Positions 26,039-35,006 of a stretch of 64,000 nt of DNA are shown piece by piece (position 1 is the first letter of the stretch; the number at the start of each line of letters is the position of its first letter). The position numbers and the translations under genes were made by a program. The notes beneath the pieces are model-generated. The model was not told where the DNA came from. It searched no databases and worked only from the letters and a program-made list of their open reading frames with translations. The DNA is from Saprospiraceae bacterium (GTDB lineage: Bacteria; Bacteroidota; Bacteroidia; Chitinophagales; Saprospiraceae): the NCBI GenBank assembly GCA_041392805.1, contig JAWKLJ010000001.1, positions 4,278,001-4,342,000 of the forward strand. Reading direction: 5' to 3'.

Positions 26039-26509
26039 TCAATATTGCTTTAAGGCCTCCCAAACGATTGCTGGCTCGTATCCTTTAGCAATGGCATAGG
26101 TAGCTAATTTTTGTTTATCCGGGAAAGAAAATGGACTGGCCATTTGCGCTGATTTTTTCAGGAGTAGCTTTTCCAGGGTTTCCAAATAATCCATTTCCTC
26201 AATTTCTTCCATTGCTTTCTTGATACAATAGGCCGAAATTTTGCGAATCTTTAACTCTTGCCGAATCCTATTTCTTCCCCATTTTTTGATATTGAATTTC
26301 CCCCTGGCATAAGATCTTGCAAAACGCTCCTCATTTAGGAAATTATCACCAATTAATAAGGCCATGATCTCTTCCAGGTCATCCCCATAGATGCCCAAAT
26401 CGAGTAGTTTGCTGCGGACCTCTGAATGACATCGGTCTTGATAGGCACAAAACCGTTGTAATTTTTTTAGGGCATCTAGCTTACTGATATATTTTTTGGG
26501 TGCTTGCAC
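26039..26509 (-). CDS. recX: RecX family regulatory protein
   Basis: 156 residues, the typical size. RecX binds RecA filaments and inhibits recombinase and coprotease activity. The sequence shows the three tandem three-helix repeats of the family: DALKKLQRFCAYQDRCHSEV, then FLNEERFARSYARGKFNIKKWGRNRIRQEL (diagnostic centre), and a third repeat ending YEPAIVWEAL. No recA gene adjoins it. Start at 26509 gives MQAPKKYISK; nothing suggests an alternative. Confidence 0.9.
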   Translation of the reverse strand: MQAPKKYISKLDALKKLQRFCAYQDRCHSEVRSKLLDLGIYGDDLEEIMALLIGDNFLNEERFARSYARGKFNIKKWGRNRIRQELKIRKISAYCIKKAMEEIEEMDYLETLEKLLLKKSAQMASPFSFPDKQKLATYAIAKGYEPAIVWEALKQY

Positions 26510-26629
26510 GTAATTGATTTTATTTTTTGGAGAACAAAATACTTCTGTGTCTTTTTTCTAATTTGTGCGTCAAAAAATTTTATCTATTTTATCAACATAC
26601 ATCCACAAATTTAATTAAAAACACACATT

Positions 26630-27448
26630 ATGGATTTTGAAAGTATACTTGGAAAGGTTCAAGAATTTATTACCACTTACGCCTTCAGTGTGATTGGTGC
26701 TATTTTAACCCTTATTATCGGGTTTTGGGTCATTGGCCGCATTACAAATTTTACAGAAAAGACCTTAGGTAAAAGAGGCGTTGATGAAACCATTCGCCCT
26801 TTTTTGGTGTCCTTGGTTAATGTAGGTTTAAAAGTGATGTTATTGCTCAGTGTGGCGGGCATGTTTGGCATTGAAACGACCTCATTTGTGGCTATTTTCG
26901 GTGCTTTGGCCTTCGCCGTCGGAATGGCTTTGCAGGGAAGTTTAGGGCATTTTGCCAGTGGTGTTTTACTATTGGTATTCAAACCTTATAAAGTGGGTGA
27001 TTTAGTCACCATTGGTGGTGGACAGACCGGTACGGTATTGGGCATTCAAATTTTTAACACCGTATTGCAAACACTGGACAATAAGAGGATCATAGTGCCT
27101 AATGGTGTTGTAACTAGCAATGTGATTACCAATATTTCCGGTCAGGGCATTATTGGAGTTGAGCTAACGTATGGCATTAGCTATAAAGATAGTATAGATA
27201 AAGCCCGAGAAGTTATTTTGAAAGTAGGAAAGGAGTGTCCATATATCATAGAGGATCCGGCTCAAGGAGTAGTGGTGGCTTCTTTAGGTGACAGCTCTGT
27301 CAACCTGGCCACGCGCCCTTTTTGCAAAAGTGAACACTATTGGGATACCTTCTTTTATATGCAGGAACATGTAAAGAAGGCATTTGATGCAGAAGGTGTG
27401 AGCATTCCATTCCCACAAATGGACGTGCACATGAATAAGTTATCCTAG
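26630..27448 (+). CDS. MscS family mechanosensitive ion channel
   Basis: 272 residues, the size of E. coli MscS. Three membrane helices: ~17-40, ~60-82 and the pore-lining TM3 ~85-115 (FVAIFGALAFAVGMALQGSLGHFASGVLL), with the Ala/Gly packing pattern of the family. The beta domain follows (YKVGDLVTIGGGQTGTVLGI, then IIVPNGVVTSNVITN) and a C-terminal alpha-beta domain to residue 272. Such inner-membrane channels open on membrane tension during hypo-osmotic shock. It is monocistronic, with unrelated neighbours. Confidence 0.93.
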   Translation: MDFESILGKVQEFITTYAFSVIGAILTLIIGFWVIGRITNFTEKTLGKRGVDETIRPFLVSLVNVGLKVMLLLSVAGMFGIETTSFVAIFGALAFAVGMALQGSLGHFASGVLLLVFKPYKVGDLVTIGGGQTGTVLGIQIFNTVLQTLDNKRIIVPNGVVTSNVITNISGQGIIGVELTYGISYKDSIDKAREVILKVGKECPYIIEDPAQGVVVASLGDSSVNLATRPFCKSEHYWDTFFYMQEHVKKAFDAEGVSIPFPQMDVHMNKLS

Positions 27449-27523
27449 CCTTTAGTAGGAATTAGCAATAAAATTGGCCCAGAAGAATAGGAAAGTCCTA
27501 TTTTTAAGCAAAAGTAGGAACAA

Positions 27524-28672
27524 ATGAAAAAGCATTTTTCTATTAGCTTTCTTATGCTTCTGTTGGCCACTCCCATTTTAGGCCAGGCCGATTTTTTATC
27601 CTTCAAGGCAGCTCTTCAAGATACCCTGAATCGTATTATTGAGGAACAAGCCATTCCTGGTGCTACGGCAGCGATTGTTTTGCCCGATGGCCAATTGATC
27701 AGTTTGGCAGCAGGTTATTCAGATAAAGAAGAGCAATTGGCGATGCCATTGGGTGCTCAGATGTTATTAGGTAGTGTTGGCAAGATTTTCGTTTCAGCAG
27801 TCGTCCTACAATTGGTTGATGAGGGAAAAATAAAGTTATCAGACCAAGTACGTTCCTATTTTAAGGGTGTAGATTGGTATGATCGACTGCCCAATGCTGC
27901 TGACTTGAGCATTGCCTCTCTTTTGAATCATACCAGCGGGCTTCCTCGCTATGTTTTTGATCCCGCTTTTTTAGCAGCAGTTAAGGCGGACCCCATGCGA
28001 TCTTGGTCGCCAGCAGACTGCCTTGCCATGATTTTGGACAAGAAGGCAAGCCATCCAGTCGGAAAAGGGTGGGGCTATTCTGACACCAATTATATTCTTT
28101 TGGGGCTTATCATCGAAAAAGTAACTGGAGAAAGTTATTACCAGCAACTGGAAAAGCGAATCATTTCGGTGTTTCATTTACGGAATACGTATCCTTCTAC
28201 CCAAAGGGATTTACCGGGTCTAACCCAAGCCTATATTGGAGAAAATAATTTTTTCAATCTACCCAAGAAGGTCGTTTCAAACGGTCTTTATGCCATGAAT
28301 CCCCAATTTGAATGGACGGGGGGTGGATTGGTTACCAATGTAGAGGATTTAGCCTATTTTCTGAAGTGGCTGCATACGGGAAAACTGATGTCTTCGGTGC
28401 TGTATAAGCAATTTGTGCAAGCAGTTGATTTTCAAACGGGCTTAGCAGCCGAGACCGGTTATGGCTTGGGGACCTTTGTTTGGAAGGCCTCCAATGATTT
28501 GTTTTATGGCCATGCAGGGGTGATGCCAGGTTATTTCACCCAAGCTGAATATGCCAAGAAAGGTGGCTTTGCGATAGCTTTTCAAATGAATACGGACCAG
28601 GGTACGGTGAGGGTAAACCATGAGAATGTGCAACGACTGGCCAAACTGGTGCAGGAATTTTTGGCGCGATAG
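27524..28672 (+). CDS. Serine hydrolase, beta-lactamase/penicillin-binding family (class C fold)
   Basis: 382 residues. Signal peptide to ILGQA. Active-site motifs of the serine beta-lactamase-like family: SVGK at 84-87 (nucleophile Ser84, Lys87), YSD at 185-187 in place of YAN/YSN, and a terminal HAG (near 340) equivalent to KTG. Periplasmic or surface. Members include D,D-peptidases, esterases and D-aminopeptidases; there is no evidence that this one hydrolyses beta-lactam drugs. Lies 75 bases downstream of the channel gene, no sign of shared function. Confidence 0.88.
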   Translation: MKKHFSISFLMLLLATPILGQADFLSFKAALQDTLNRIIEEQAIPGATAAIVLPDGQLISLAAGYSDKEEQLAMPLGAQMLLGSVGKIFVSAVVLQLVDEGKIKLSDQVRSYFKGVDWYDRLPNAADLSIASLLNHTSGLPRYVFDPAFLAAVKADPMRSWSPADCLAMILDKKASHPVGKGWGYSDTNYILLGLIIEKVTGESYYQQLEKRIISVFHLRNTYPSTQRDLPGLTQAYIGENNFFNLPKKVVSNGLYAMNPQFEWTGGGLVTNVEDLAYFLKWLHTGKLMSSVLYKQFVQAVDFQTGLAAETGYGLGTFVWKASNDLFYGHAGVMPGYFTQAEYAKKGGFAIAFQMNTDQGTVRVNHENVQRLAKLVQEFLAR

Positions 28673-28682
28673 GCGCTTCAGA

Positions 28683-29162
28683 CTAGACATATTTCCTGAA
28701 ATTGACTTTTTCCATATATACATCGGGTCTTTGTAAGGGTGTAAAACCAAATTTTTCATAAAGTCCATGGGCATCCTGGGTCGCCAAGGACCATCGGCGA
28801 AAACCCTGTAGCTGAGGGTGATTGAAAATGCAGGTCATCAGCCATTGACCTAAGCCTTGACCTCGATAGGTCTCTACTACAAATACATCGGCAATATAGC
28901 CATAGGTCGCGCCATCACTTATGACGCGGGCATAGGCAATTTGCTGCTGGCCATGATAGATCGCAAAACAAAGGGAACCCTGTGCTGCTTTTTGTACGAC
29001 TTCAAGGGGGATGCCTTGTGACCAATAAGATTCACCTGCAAGGTATCGATGAATAAATTCAAAGTCGAGTCGAGTCGGATCAGTTGAGACTAAAAAATCG
29101 CCATTAGGGACTTCAAAAACTTGCCCGAGCGTATCTTTCTCTATTTTAAGCTTGGCATGCAT
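28683..29162 (-). CDS. GNAT family N-acetyltransferase
   Basis: 159 residues, single GNAT domain. Acetyl-CoA pyrophosphate-binding motif R-G-Q-G-L-G in VVETYRGQGLGQWLM, preceded by the beta-4 strand ATYGYIADVFV; motif B near the end is LYEKFGFTPL. Substrate cannot be inferred. It is head-to-head with the MocR-type regulator gene (84 bases between starts) and convergent with the serine hydrolase gene (10-base gap). Divergent pairing suggests the MocR protein may control it. Confidence 0.9.
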   Translation of the reverse strand: MHAKLKIEKDTLGQVFEVPNGDFLVSTDPTRLDFEFIHRYLAGESYWSQGIPLEVVQKAAQGSLCFAIYHGQQQIAYARVISDGATYGYIADVFVVETYRGQGLGQWLMTCIFNHPQLQGFRRWSLATQDAHGLYEKFGFTPLQRPDVYMEKVNFRKYV

Positions 29163-29246
29163 GTGCTTTTTTTCGACAAAAGTAAGGCACTATTCCTAGA
29201 GAAAACAGATGCAGTTTTCTATATTTGAACCATATCAGATAAAAAT
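29163..29246. promoter_or_regulatory. Divergent promoter region, GNAT / MocR
   Basis: Plus strand TATATTTG (29220-29227) sits 19 bases before the MocR-type start; minus strand TACTTTTG (29177-29184) sits 14 bases before the GNAT start. Both fit TANNTTTG; neither has an evident TTG at -33. Leaders would be very short. Confidence 0.4.
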
Positions 29247-30686
29247 ATGAATGCCTTTTTGTATGAAGAAATAGCCAACACCCTAGAACGGAGTATCAGG
29301 GATGGGGTATTAAAAAGTGGAGATAAATTGCCATCTGTCAGAGCTTCCAGTGCGCAGCGGGGAGTGAGTCCTTCCACTATTTTCCAGGCCTATTACCAAT
29401 TAGAAGCAAAAGGACTCATTGAGGCTAAGCCCAAATCAGGTTATTATGTGAAATTCGATATGATTAGCCAGGACAGCGTTAGCCTGTCTTGGCTTGGGAA
29501 GCAAGATCCCAATATTAAACAGTTAGATACAGCCCAGATTATTGAGGAACTGGAAGCATTGAGAGATAATAAAGCAATTTTGCGATTGTCAAGCGCTTAT
29601 CCAGCCAGTGCATTACTTCCCGTTGCCCGTCTGCAAAAAGCCATCGTGGAGGCTACCCGCCAGCATAAAGATGCGCTACTACACTATGCCCTTCCCCAGG
29701 GCAATTTGGCTTTACGCACCTTGATTGGGAATCATTTATTGCAATGGGGCAATTACCATCATCCCGAAGAAATGCTGATAACAACCGGTTGTATGGAGGC
29801 GCTCAACCTATGTTTGAGGGCGGTAACCCAAGCTGGTGATATCATTGCGGTTGATCAGTTGACCTACTTTGGGATTGCTCAAATGATTGAAAATTTAGGT
29901 CTGAAGGTGGTCGCCATTCCCATACATGATCGGCATGGAATGGATCTCGACTTTTTAAAAAAAGCACTCCAGCAATTTCCAATTAAAGCGTGTTTATCGG
30001 TTACCAATTTTAATAACCCTACAGGTGCTTCCTTGTCGACAAAAGACAAAAAAGCATTGGTGAAAATGTTGTGTAAGGAACAAATCCCATTGATTGAGGA
30101 TGATATTTATGGAGAGCTTTACTTTGGGACAAAGCGTCCGGATACCTGCAAACAATATGATGATGAAGGTTGGGTGATGTATTGTTCTTCTTTTTCGAAA
30201 ACGTTGGCACCAGGGCTGAGGGTGGGGTATTGTTTACCAGGGCGCTTTCTATCAGCTGTGGTCCGCCAAAAAAGGGTGCATTCTATTTGCTCAGCTACCC
30301 TTTCTCAATTTGCTATGCTACATTTTTTACAAAAAGGGCGTTATGCTCACCATTTGCGCAAACTCCGCCTGGCCCTTCATAAGCAGTCGCTTCAGTATGC
30401 CAAATGTATAAAAAAATACTTCCCAGCATCGGTCCGCTTTTTTATGCCAGAGGGGGGGATGGTCTTGTGGTTAGCATTTCCAGAGAACTTTAGAGGATAT
30501 AACCTTTTCAGCGAAGCCAAGCAGCAGGAAATCGGCATTTCACCAGGGGAGATTTTTGCGGTAGATGGACAATTTAAGCACTACATTCGTTTAAGTTTTA
30601 GCCATCCTTTTGATGAGTTTATTGAAATGGGTTTGCGACAACTAGGGCTTTTAGCTGAAAAGCTATTAGCTGAAAGCAATGACTGA
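29247..30686 (+). CDS. MocR-type PLP-dependent transcription regulator / aminotransferase fusion
   Basis: 479 residues. Residues 1-70 are a GntR-type winged helix-turn-helix (LKSGDKLPSVRASSAQRGVSPSTI, then GLIEAKPKSGYYV). Residues ~105-470 are a fold-type-I aminotransferase domain with TTGCMEALNL, NFNNPTGASLS, IEDDIYGELYF and the PLP-binding Lys in SSFSKTLAPGLRVGY (about residue 318). MocR regulators use PLP and an amino ligand to sense metabolites such as GABA or pyridoxal; the ligand here is unknown. It most likely regulates itself or the divergent acetyltransferase gene. Confidence 0.92.
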   Translation: MNAFLYEEIANTLERSIRDGVLKSGDKLPSVRASSAQRGVSPSTIFQAYYQLEAKGLIEAKPKSGYYVKFDMISQDSVSLSWLGKQDPNIKQLDTAQIIEELEALRDNKAILRLSSAYPASALLPVARLQKAIVEATRQHKDALLHYALPQGNLALRTLIGNHLLQWGNYHHPEEMLITTGCMEALNLCLRAVTQAGDIIAVDQLTYFGIAQMIENLGLKVVAIPIHDRHGMDLDFLKKALQQFPIKACLSVTNFNNPTGASLSTKDKKALVKMLCKEQIPLIEDDIYGELYFGTKRPDTCKQYDDEGWVMYCSSFSKTLAPGLRVGYCLPGRFLSAVVRQKRVHSICSATLSQFAMLHFLQKGRYAHHLRKLRLALHKQSLQYAKCIKKYFPASVRFFMPEGGMVLWLAFPENFRGYNLFSEAKQQEIGISPGEIFAVDGQFKHYIRLSFSHPFDEFIEMGLRQLGLLAEKLLAESND

Positions 30687-30841
30687 AAAGGCTAATTTTA
30701 TTGTGCGAAAAATTTGGTTTGAGTTTTTTTTTCAAGCCAGGACCTAGCTTTCCCTGCCAACACCAGTTGCTGAAAAAGATATCACAAATTACAATTAATC
30801 CTTTACATTAGAGTCTAATTAGTTCATAGTAAATCAGCTAC

Positions 30842-32176
30842 ATGAAAATCAAGTATATAGGACCACTTTTTCTGCTAGGTCTTTTAGGAATCAGCGCCTG
30901 CCAACGCAAAACCATACCTATTATCCCGTTTCAACTACAAAGTGCTTTTCCCAATGTGAAAATCGATGGAGGAGGTATGAGCCTTGATGGTGGCCCTTGC
31001 GAACCCAGCATTGCGATCAATTATAATAATACAGATAACATAGTCGCAGGCGCTATTTTGAATAGGGTTTATCGATCTGATGATGGTGGTAAAAGTTGGA
31101 CAATTGACAAGCTACAATCTTCCTATGGTGTATTTGGCGACCCTGTTATCACACCCGATATCAAAGGCAATTTCTATTATTCTCATTTATCAGATCCCTC
31201 TGGCCGCGGTTGGGCTAGCCCGCAGCTATTGGATCGCATTGTCATTCAGCAATCGAGAGATGGCGGTAAAAGCTGGGAGGACGGTAGTTTCACTGGGATG
31301 CGGCATCCGAAGGACCAAGACAAACAGTGGTTGGCTGTTCACCCAATAGATAATACCCTTTATATCAGCTGGACGGAATTTGATAAATACAATAGCGCCA
31401 CTACTACGGACAAATCTCGCATTCTTTTCTCCAAATCTACAGATGAGGGTAAAACATGGATGGAACCGGTGGCGATTAACCAGTTTGATGGCGATTGTTT
31501 GGATGATGACCAGACCCCAGAGGGAGCGGTCCCTGCCGTTGGATTAGATGGAAGCGTATATGTAGCGTGGGCATTTGACGGAAAAATTTATTTGGATAAA
31601 TCAACAGATGGGGGTCAAACCTGGCTCGAAGAAGATGTGGTCGTCAGCGATCAACCTGGTGGTTGGACCTTTGATATTCCAGGTATTTTTCGTGCCAATG
31701 GCTTACCTGTGACCGCTATTGATAATAGCCAGGGGCCGCACCAAGGTACTTTATATGTCAATTGGAGTGACCAACGCAATGGCGCAGCAGACACGGATAT
31801 TTGGCTTGCTAAGTCGACTGATGGGGGCAACACCTGGTCGCCTCCTATCCGGGTTAATAATGATGGACCTGGCAAGCAGCAATTTTTTACTTGGATGGCC
31901 ATTGATCAAGCTACGGGCTATCTTTATTTTGTATTTTATGACCGAAGAGCTTATGAAGATGACCAGACGGATGTTTATTTAGCCTATAGTACGGATGGAG
32001 GCCTTAGTTTTATTAATCAAAAAATCAGTGAATCGCCCTTTCTTCCTAGCAAGAATGCCTTTTTTGGTGATTACAATAATATCAGTGCTCACAAAGGGCG
32101 GATTCGGCCGATTTGGACCCGAGCAGATGGGGTGAACCTGAGTGTATGGACGGCACTTGTTGAGGTAAAGCAGTAA
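30842..32176 (+). CDS. BNR/Asp-box repeat lipoprotein (sialidase-like propeller)
   Basis: 444 residues. Lipobox LLGISAC puts a lipidated Cys at residue 20. The body is a beta-propeller carrying six Asp-box repeats: SDDGGKSWT, SRDGGKSWE, STDEGKTW, STDGGQTW, STDGGNTWS and STDGGLSF. This fold is shared by sialidases and many other exo-hydrolases and binding proteins; I do not see the N-terminal FRIP arginine motif of true sialidases, so activity on sialic acid is not claimed. Only 8 bases separate it from the M14 peptidase gene downstream, so the two probably form an operon for surface or periplasmic degradation. Confidence 0.82.
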   Translation: MKIKYIGPLFLLGLLGISACQRKTIPIIPFQLQSAFPNVKIDGGGMSLDGGPCEPSIAINYNNTDNIVAGAILNRVYRSDDGGKSWTIDKLQSSYGVFGDPVITPDIKGNFYYSHLSDPSGRGWASPQLLDRIVIQQSRDGGKSWEDGSFTGMRHPKDQDKQWLAVHPIDNTLYISWTEFDKYNSATTTDKSRILFSKSTDEGKTWMEPVAINQFDGDCLDDDQTPEGAVPAVGLDGSVYVAWAFDGKIYLDKSTDGGQTWLEEDVVVSDQPGGWTFDIPGIFRANGLPVTAIDNSQGPHQGTLYVNWSDQRNGAADTDIWLAKSTDGGNTWSPPIRVNNDGPGKQQFFTWMAIDQATGYLYFVFYDRRAYEDDQTDVYLAYSTDGGLSFINQKISESPFLPSKNAFFGDYNNISAHKGRIRPIWTRADGVNLSVWTALVEVKQ

Positions 32177-32184
32177 AAGAGAAG

Positions 32185-33969
32185 ATGAAAGTTATTTTTA
32201 AAACCACAAAAATAAGCCCAATAATGCGATCAGCTTTGTTTTTATCAAGTCTATTTCTATTGTTGCAGACTATACATGCACAATCTTTCCAAACGGTTTT
32301 TGAAAAGTCGCAAGGACTCGAAACGGCCACCTATGACGAGGGGATTGCCTTTTATGAATCGCTGGCCAGCAAATACTATTCAACGGCGAATTTGCAAACC
32401 TTTGGGTTGACGGATAGTGGAAAGCCATTGCATTTATTTACGATTTCTTCGGATGGTGATTTTGACTTTAGTAATATTCATGCAAAGGGAAAGTTGGTTT
32501 TGTTGATTAATAATGCCATTCATCCTGGTGAACCTGATGGTGTGGAAGCCTCCATGATGTTGGCAAGGGAATTATTGGCAAAGCAGGGAGATTATCAGGC
32601 CTTTTTGGATAAAGTAGTAGTGGCTATCATTCCATTTTATAATATTGGAGGGGTACTGAATCGCAATAGTTACACCCGAACCAATCAAAATGGGCCGGAG
32701 GCTTATGGTTTTAGGGGGAATGCTCGCCATTATGATTTAAATCGGGATTTTATAAAGGCAGATACCAAAAATGCGCAAAGTTTTGCAGAAATATTTCATA
32801 CTGTTGATCCAGAAGTATTTATAGATACTCATACGAGTAATGGGGCGGATTATCAATATGTCCTTACAATTATTCCTACCCAGAAAGATAAGTTGGGTGG
32901 TCCCTTGGCGACTTACCTGGACCAGCGAATGATGCCTTTTTTGTTTGATTATATGGCGAAAAGCCCCTACGAAATGACACCATATGTGAGTAGCCTCGGG
33001 CGTACGCCAGAAGACAAGGGGATTATGGATTTTTTGGAGTCGCCGCGCTATTCAACAGGTTATGCTGCACTTTTTCACACCATTGGGTTTATGCCAGAAA
33101 CACATATGCTTAAGCCATTTAAGCAACGAGTAGAATCGACCTATACGTTTATACAGGGTATAATTGCTCTTTTGCAAAAAGATGCAGGTGAAATTATTCA
33201 AAGGCGGAAGGAAAGCAAGGCCTTGGTAGCGCAGCAGGAAACATTTGGTCTTCAATGGAGCGTCGACACCTCCCAGTATGAAATGATAAACTTTAAGGGA
33301 TATGAGGCGAGTAACCCGATTAGTGAGATTAGCGGTCAGCCTCGATTGAAATATCACCGGGACCGGCCATTTACCAAATCTATCCGTCATTATAATACCT
33401 TTAAGTCGATCAAGGACATTACCAAACCTGCGGCTTATCTTATTCCCCAGGGCTGGCATGAGGTCGTAGATCGACTAAGGGCCAATGGTGTGAAACTCCA
33501 GCGCATCGCATCAGATACCACCTTAGAGGTCGTCGTTTATTATATTGAAGATTACGAAACAAGTAGAAGGCCCTATGAAGGGCATTATATACATTCTCAG
33601 TTAACCTTGCGAAAAGAAAAAATGCCTGTTGAATTTCGCCAAGGAGACTGGCTGATCCCTGCAAACCAGTGGACCAATCGCTACATTGTGGAAATGCTGG
33701 AACCTGAGGGACCCGATTCTTTTTTTAGTTGGAACTACTTTGACCCTATTCTTCAGCAAAAAGAATACTTTTCAGCCTATGTGTTTGAGGATAAAGCCCT
33801 GGAGTGGTTGGAAGAAAAACCTGAACTCAAAGCCGAATTGGCTAAACGCAAAGCAGCAGATCCCGCTTTTGCCAAAAACGGTCGGGCACAGCTAAATTTT
33901 ATTTATGAGCAGACGCCACATTATGAAAAAGAATATTTAAGGTACCCTGTATTTCGTTTGGAACATTAA
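32185..33969 (+). CDS. M14 family zinc carboxypeptidase
   Basis: 594 residues, exported. Signal-like segment MRSALFLSSLFLLLQTIHAQ begins at Met14, so 32224 is an alternative start. The peptidase domain (~45-340) has zinc ligands His113 and Glu116 in HPGEPDG and a later His in FIDTHTSNGADY (~217), with a likely catalytic Glu in GFMPETHM (~305). The C-terminal ~250 residues form an extra beta-rich region seen in long Bacteroidota M14 proteins. It removes C-terminal residues from peptides in the periplasm or at the surface; specificity unknown. Likely cotranscribed with the upstream Asp-box lipoprotein. Confidence 0.9.
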   Translation: MKVIFKTTKISPIMRSALFLSSLFLLLQTIHAQSFQTVFEKSQGLETATYDEGIAFYESLASKYYSTANLQTFGLTDSGKPLHLFTISSDGDFDFSNIHAKGKLVLLINNAIHPGEPDGVEASMMLARELLAKQGDYQAFLDKVVVAIIPFYNIGGVLNRNSYTRTNQNGPEAYGFRGNARHYDLNRDFIKADTKNAQSFAEIFHTVDPEVFIDTHTSNGADYQYVLTIIPTQKDKLGGPLATYLDQRMMPFLFDYMAKSPYEMTPYVSSLGRTPEDKGIMDFLESPRYSTGYAALFHTIGFMPETHMLKPFKQRVESTYTFIQGIIALLQKDAGEIIQRRKESKALVAQQETFGLQWSVDTSQYEMINFKGYEASNPISEISGQPRLKYHRDRPFTKSIRHYNTFKSIKDITKPAAYLIPQGWHEVVDRLRANGVKLQRIASDTTLEVVVYYIEDYETSRRPYEGHYIHSQLTLRKEKMPVEFRQGDWLIPANQWTNRYIVEMLEPEGPDSFFSWNYFDPILQQKEYFSAYVFEDKALEWLEEKPELKAELAKRKAADPAFAKNGRAQLNFIYEQTPHYEKEYLRYPVFRLEH

Positions 33970-34092
33970 ACCAGCCAAAAAATTAGTCAACAAGATTATT
34001 TAATGAACAAAAACGGTCATCAAAAAAGTTGCGTTGTAAAACCAAATTATTTATATTGTGGGTAGGTTAAAATTTTAATTTAAAATCACCCA

Positions 34093-34914
34093 ATGACAAA
34101 TCACCCACCCCTCCACTATCTGCTTGACTGGGCATACGATCCGGTCAAAATGGATGAAGTACTAAAAAATGGTGCTGACCCCAATGAGCGATACTGGAAG
34201 TACGAAGAAACAGCCTTGCACGTAGCGGTGCGCCGTCGGCGTCTGGATTGCATTGATGTACTATTGTCGTATGGAGCCGCAATCGACGCGAAGACCAAGG
34301 GAGGGAAGACCGCCTACGCACATGCCATTCGAAGAGGATTTACAGAAATATCGGATCATTTGGCAGCGCTAGGCGCTGATACAGGCTTGAATACGGCAGA
34401 TGAATTGGCCGTGGTTTTATGTAAGCATGACCTGGATCAAGCCCAAGCTATATTAGCTACCCATCCAGGGTTAGTTGTAAATATGAATGCTGAAGAAGCG
34501 CGAATTCTTCCTGATTTGGCGGGGCGGCCGATGCCAGCCGCCGTAGGGCTTTTGCTTGATGCGGGAATTGACATCACTAGCCGTGGTCTGGATGAAGGTA
34601 CAGCCTTACATATGTCAGCCTGGTTTGGGCAATTGGAAGTAACTCGGCTGCTGATTGCTCGCAATGCCCCCTTGGATATTCAGGGAGATCTGCACAATAT
34701 GTCCCCTTTGGGTTGGGTGGTTCATGGTTCGGTTTATTCAGGTTCAGCAGAAAGCCATAAAATGGATTATGCGGAGATAGCAAGGGCCCTTTTGGAAGCT
34801 GGGGCATCGCTAGCCCATCCATCAGAGCCGGAGAAAGACCCTCATGGAAGTTGGTTGCTTGAAAAAGTAAGCAAGGAGGTTGAAAAAGTCCTTCGCGCCT
34901 ATGGTGCCAGGTAA
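34093..34914 (+). CDS. Ankyrin repeat protein
   Basis: 273 residues, no signal peptide or membrane segment. Ankyrin units are visible at ~15-45 (MDEVLKNGADPNERY), 47-80 (ETALHVAVRRRRLDCIDVLLSYGAAID), 80-110 (GKTAYAHAIRRGF), then ~170-200 (GTALHMSAWFGQLEVTRLLIARNAPL) and ~205-250 (EIARALLEAGASL). Such proteins bind other proteins; nothing indicates a partner. The gene stands alone on the plus strand, 92 bases before the DUF58 gene. Confidence 0.88.
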   Translation: MTNHPPLHYLLDWAYDPVKMDEVLKNGADPNERYWKYEETALHVAVRRRRLDCIDVLLSYGAAIDAKTKGGKTAYAHAIRRGFTEISDHLAALGADTGLNTADELAVVLCKHDLDQAQAILATHPGLVVNMNAEEARILPDLAGRPMPAAVGLLLDAGIDITSRGLDEGTALHMSAWFGQLEVTRLLIARNAPLDIQGDLHNMSPLGWVVHGSVYSGSAESHKMDYAEIARALLEAGASLAHPSEPEKDPHGSWLLEKVSKEVEKVLRAYGAR

Positions 34915-35006
34915 TGGAAAAGGTAGGACAGCGTTTAAATTTGGTATGGTCTGTAGCGTTTCCCGACATTTATCCCTAAATTGCCAATCAAATAAATTGA
35001 CACGTC

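Noticed and set aside
27524..28672. Acquired beta-lactamase
   Set aside because: The motifs are those of the broad serine hydrolase family and the gene sits among housekeeping genes with no mobile element; no basis for drug hydrolysis.
30842..32176. True sialidase linked with the CMP-sialate gene at the right edge
   Set aside because: The FRIP arginine motif is not seen and the two loci are 31 kb apart; Asp boxes alone do not prove sialidase activity.
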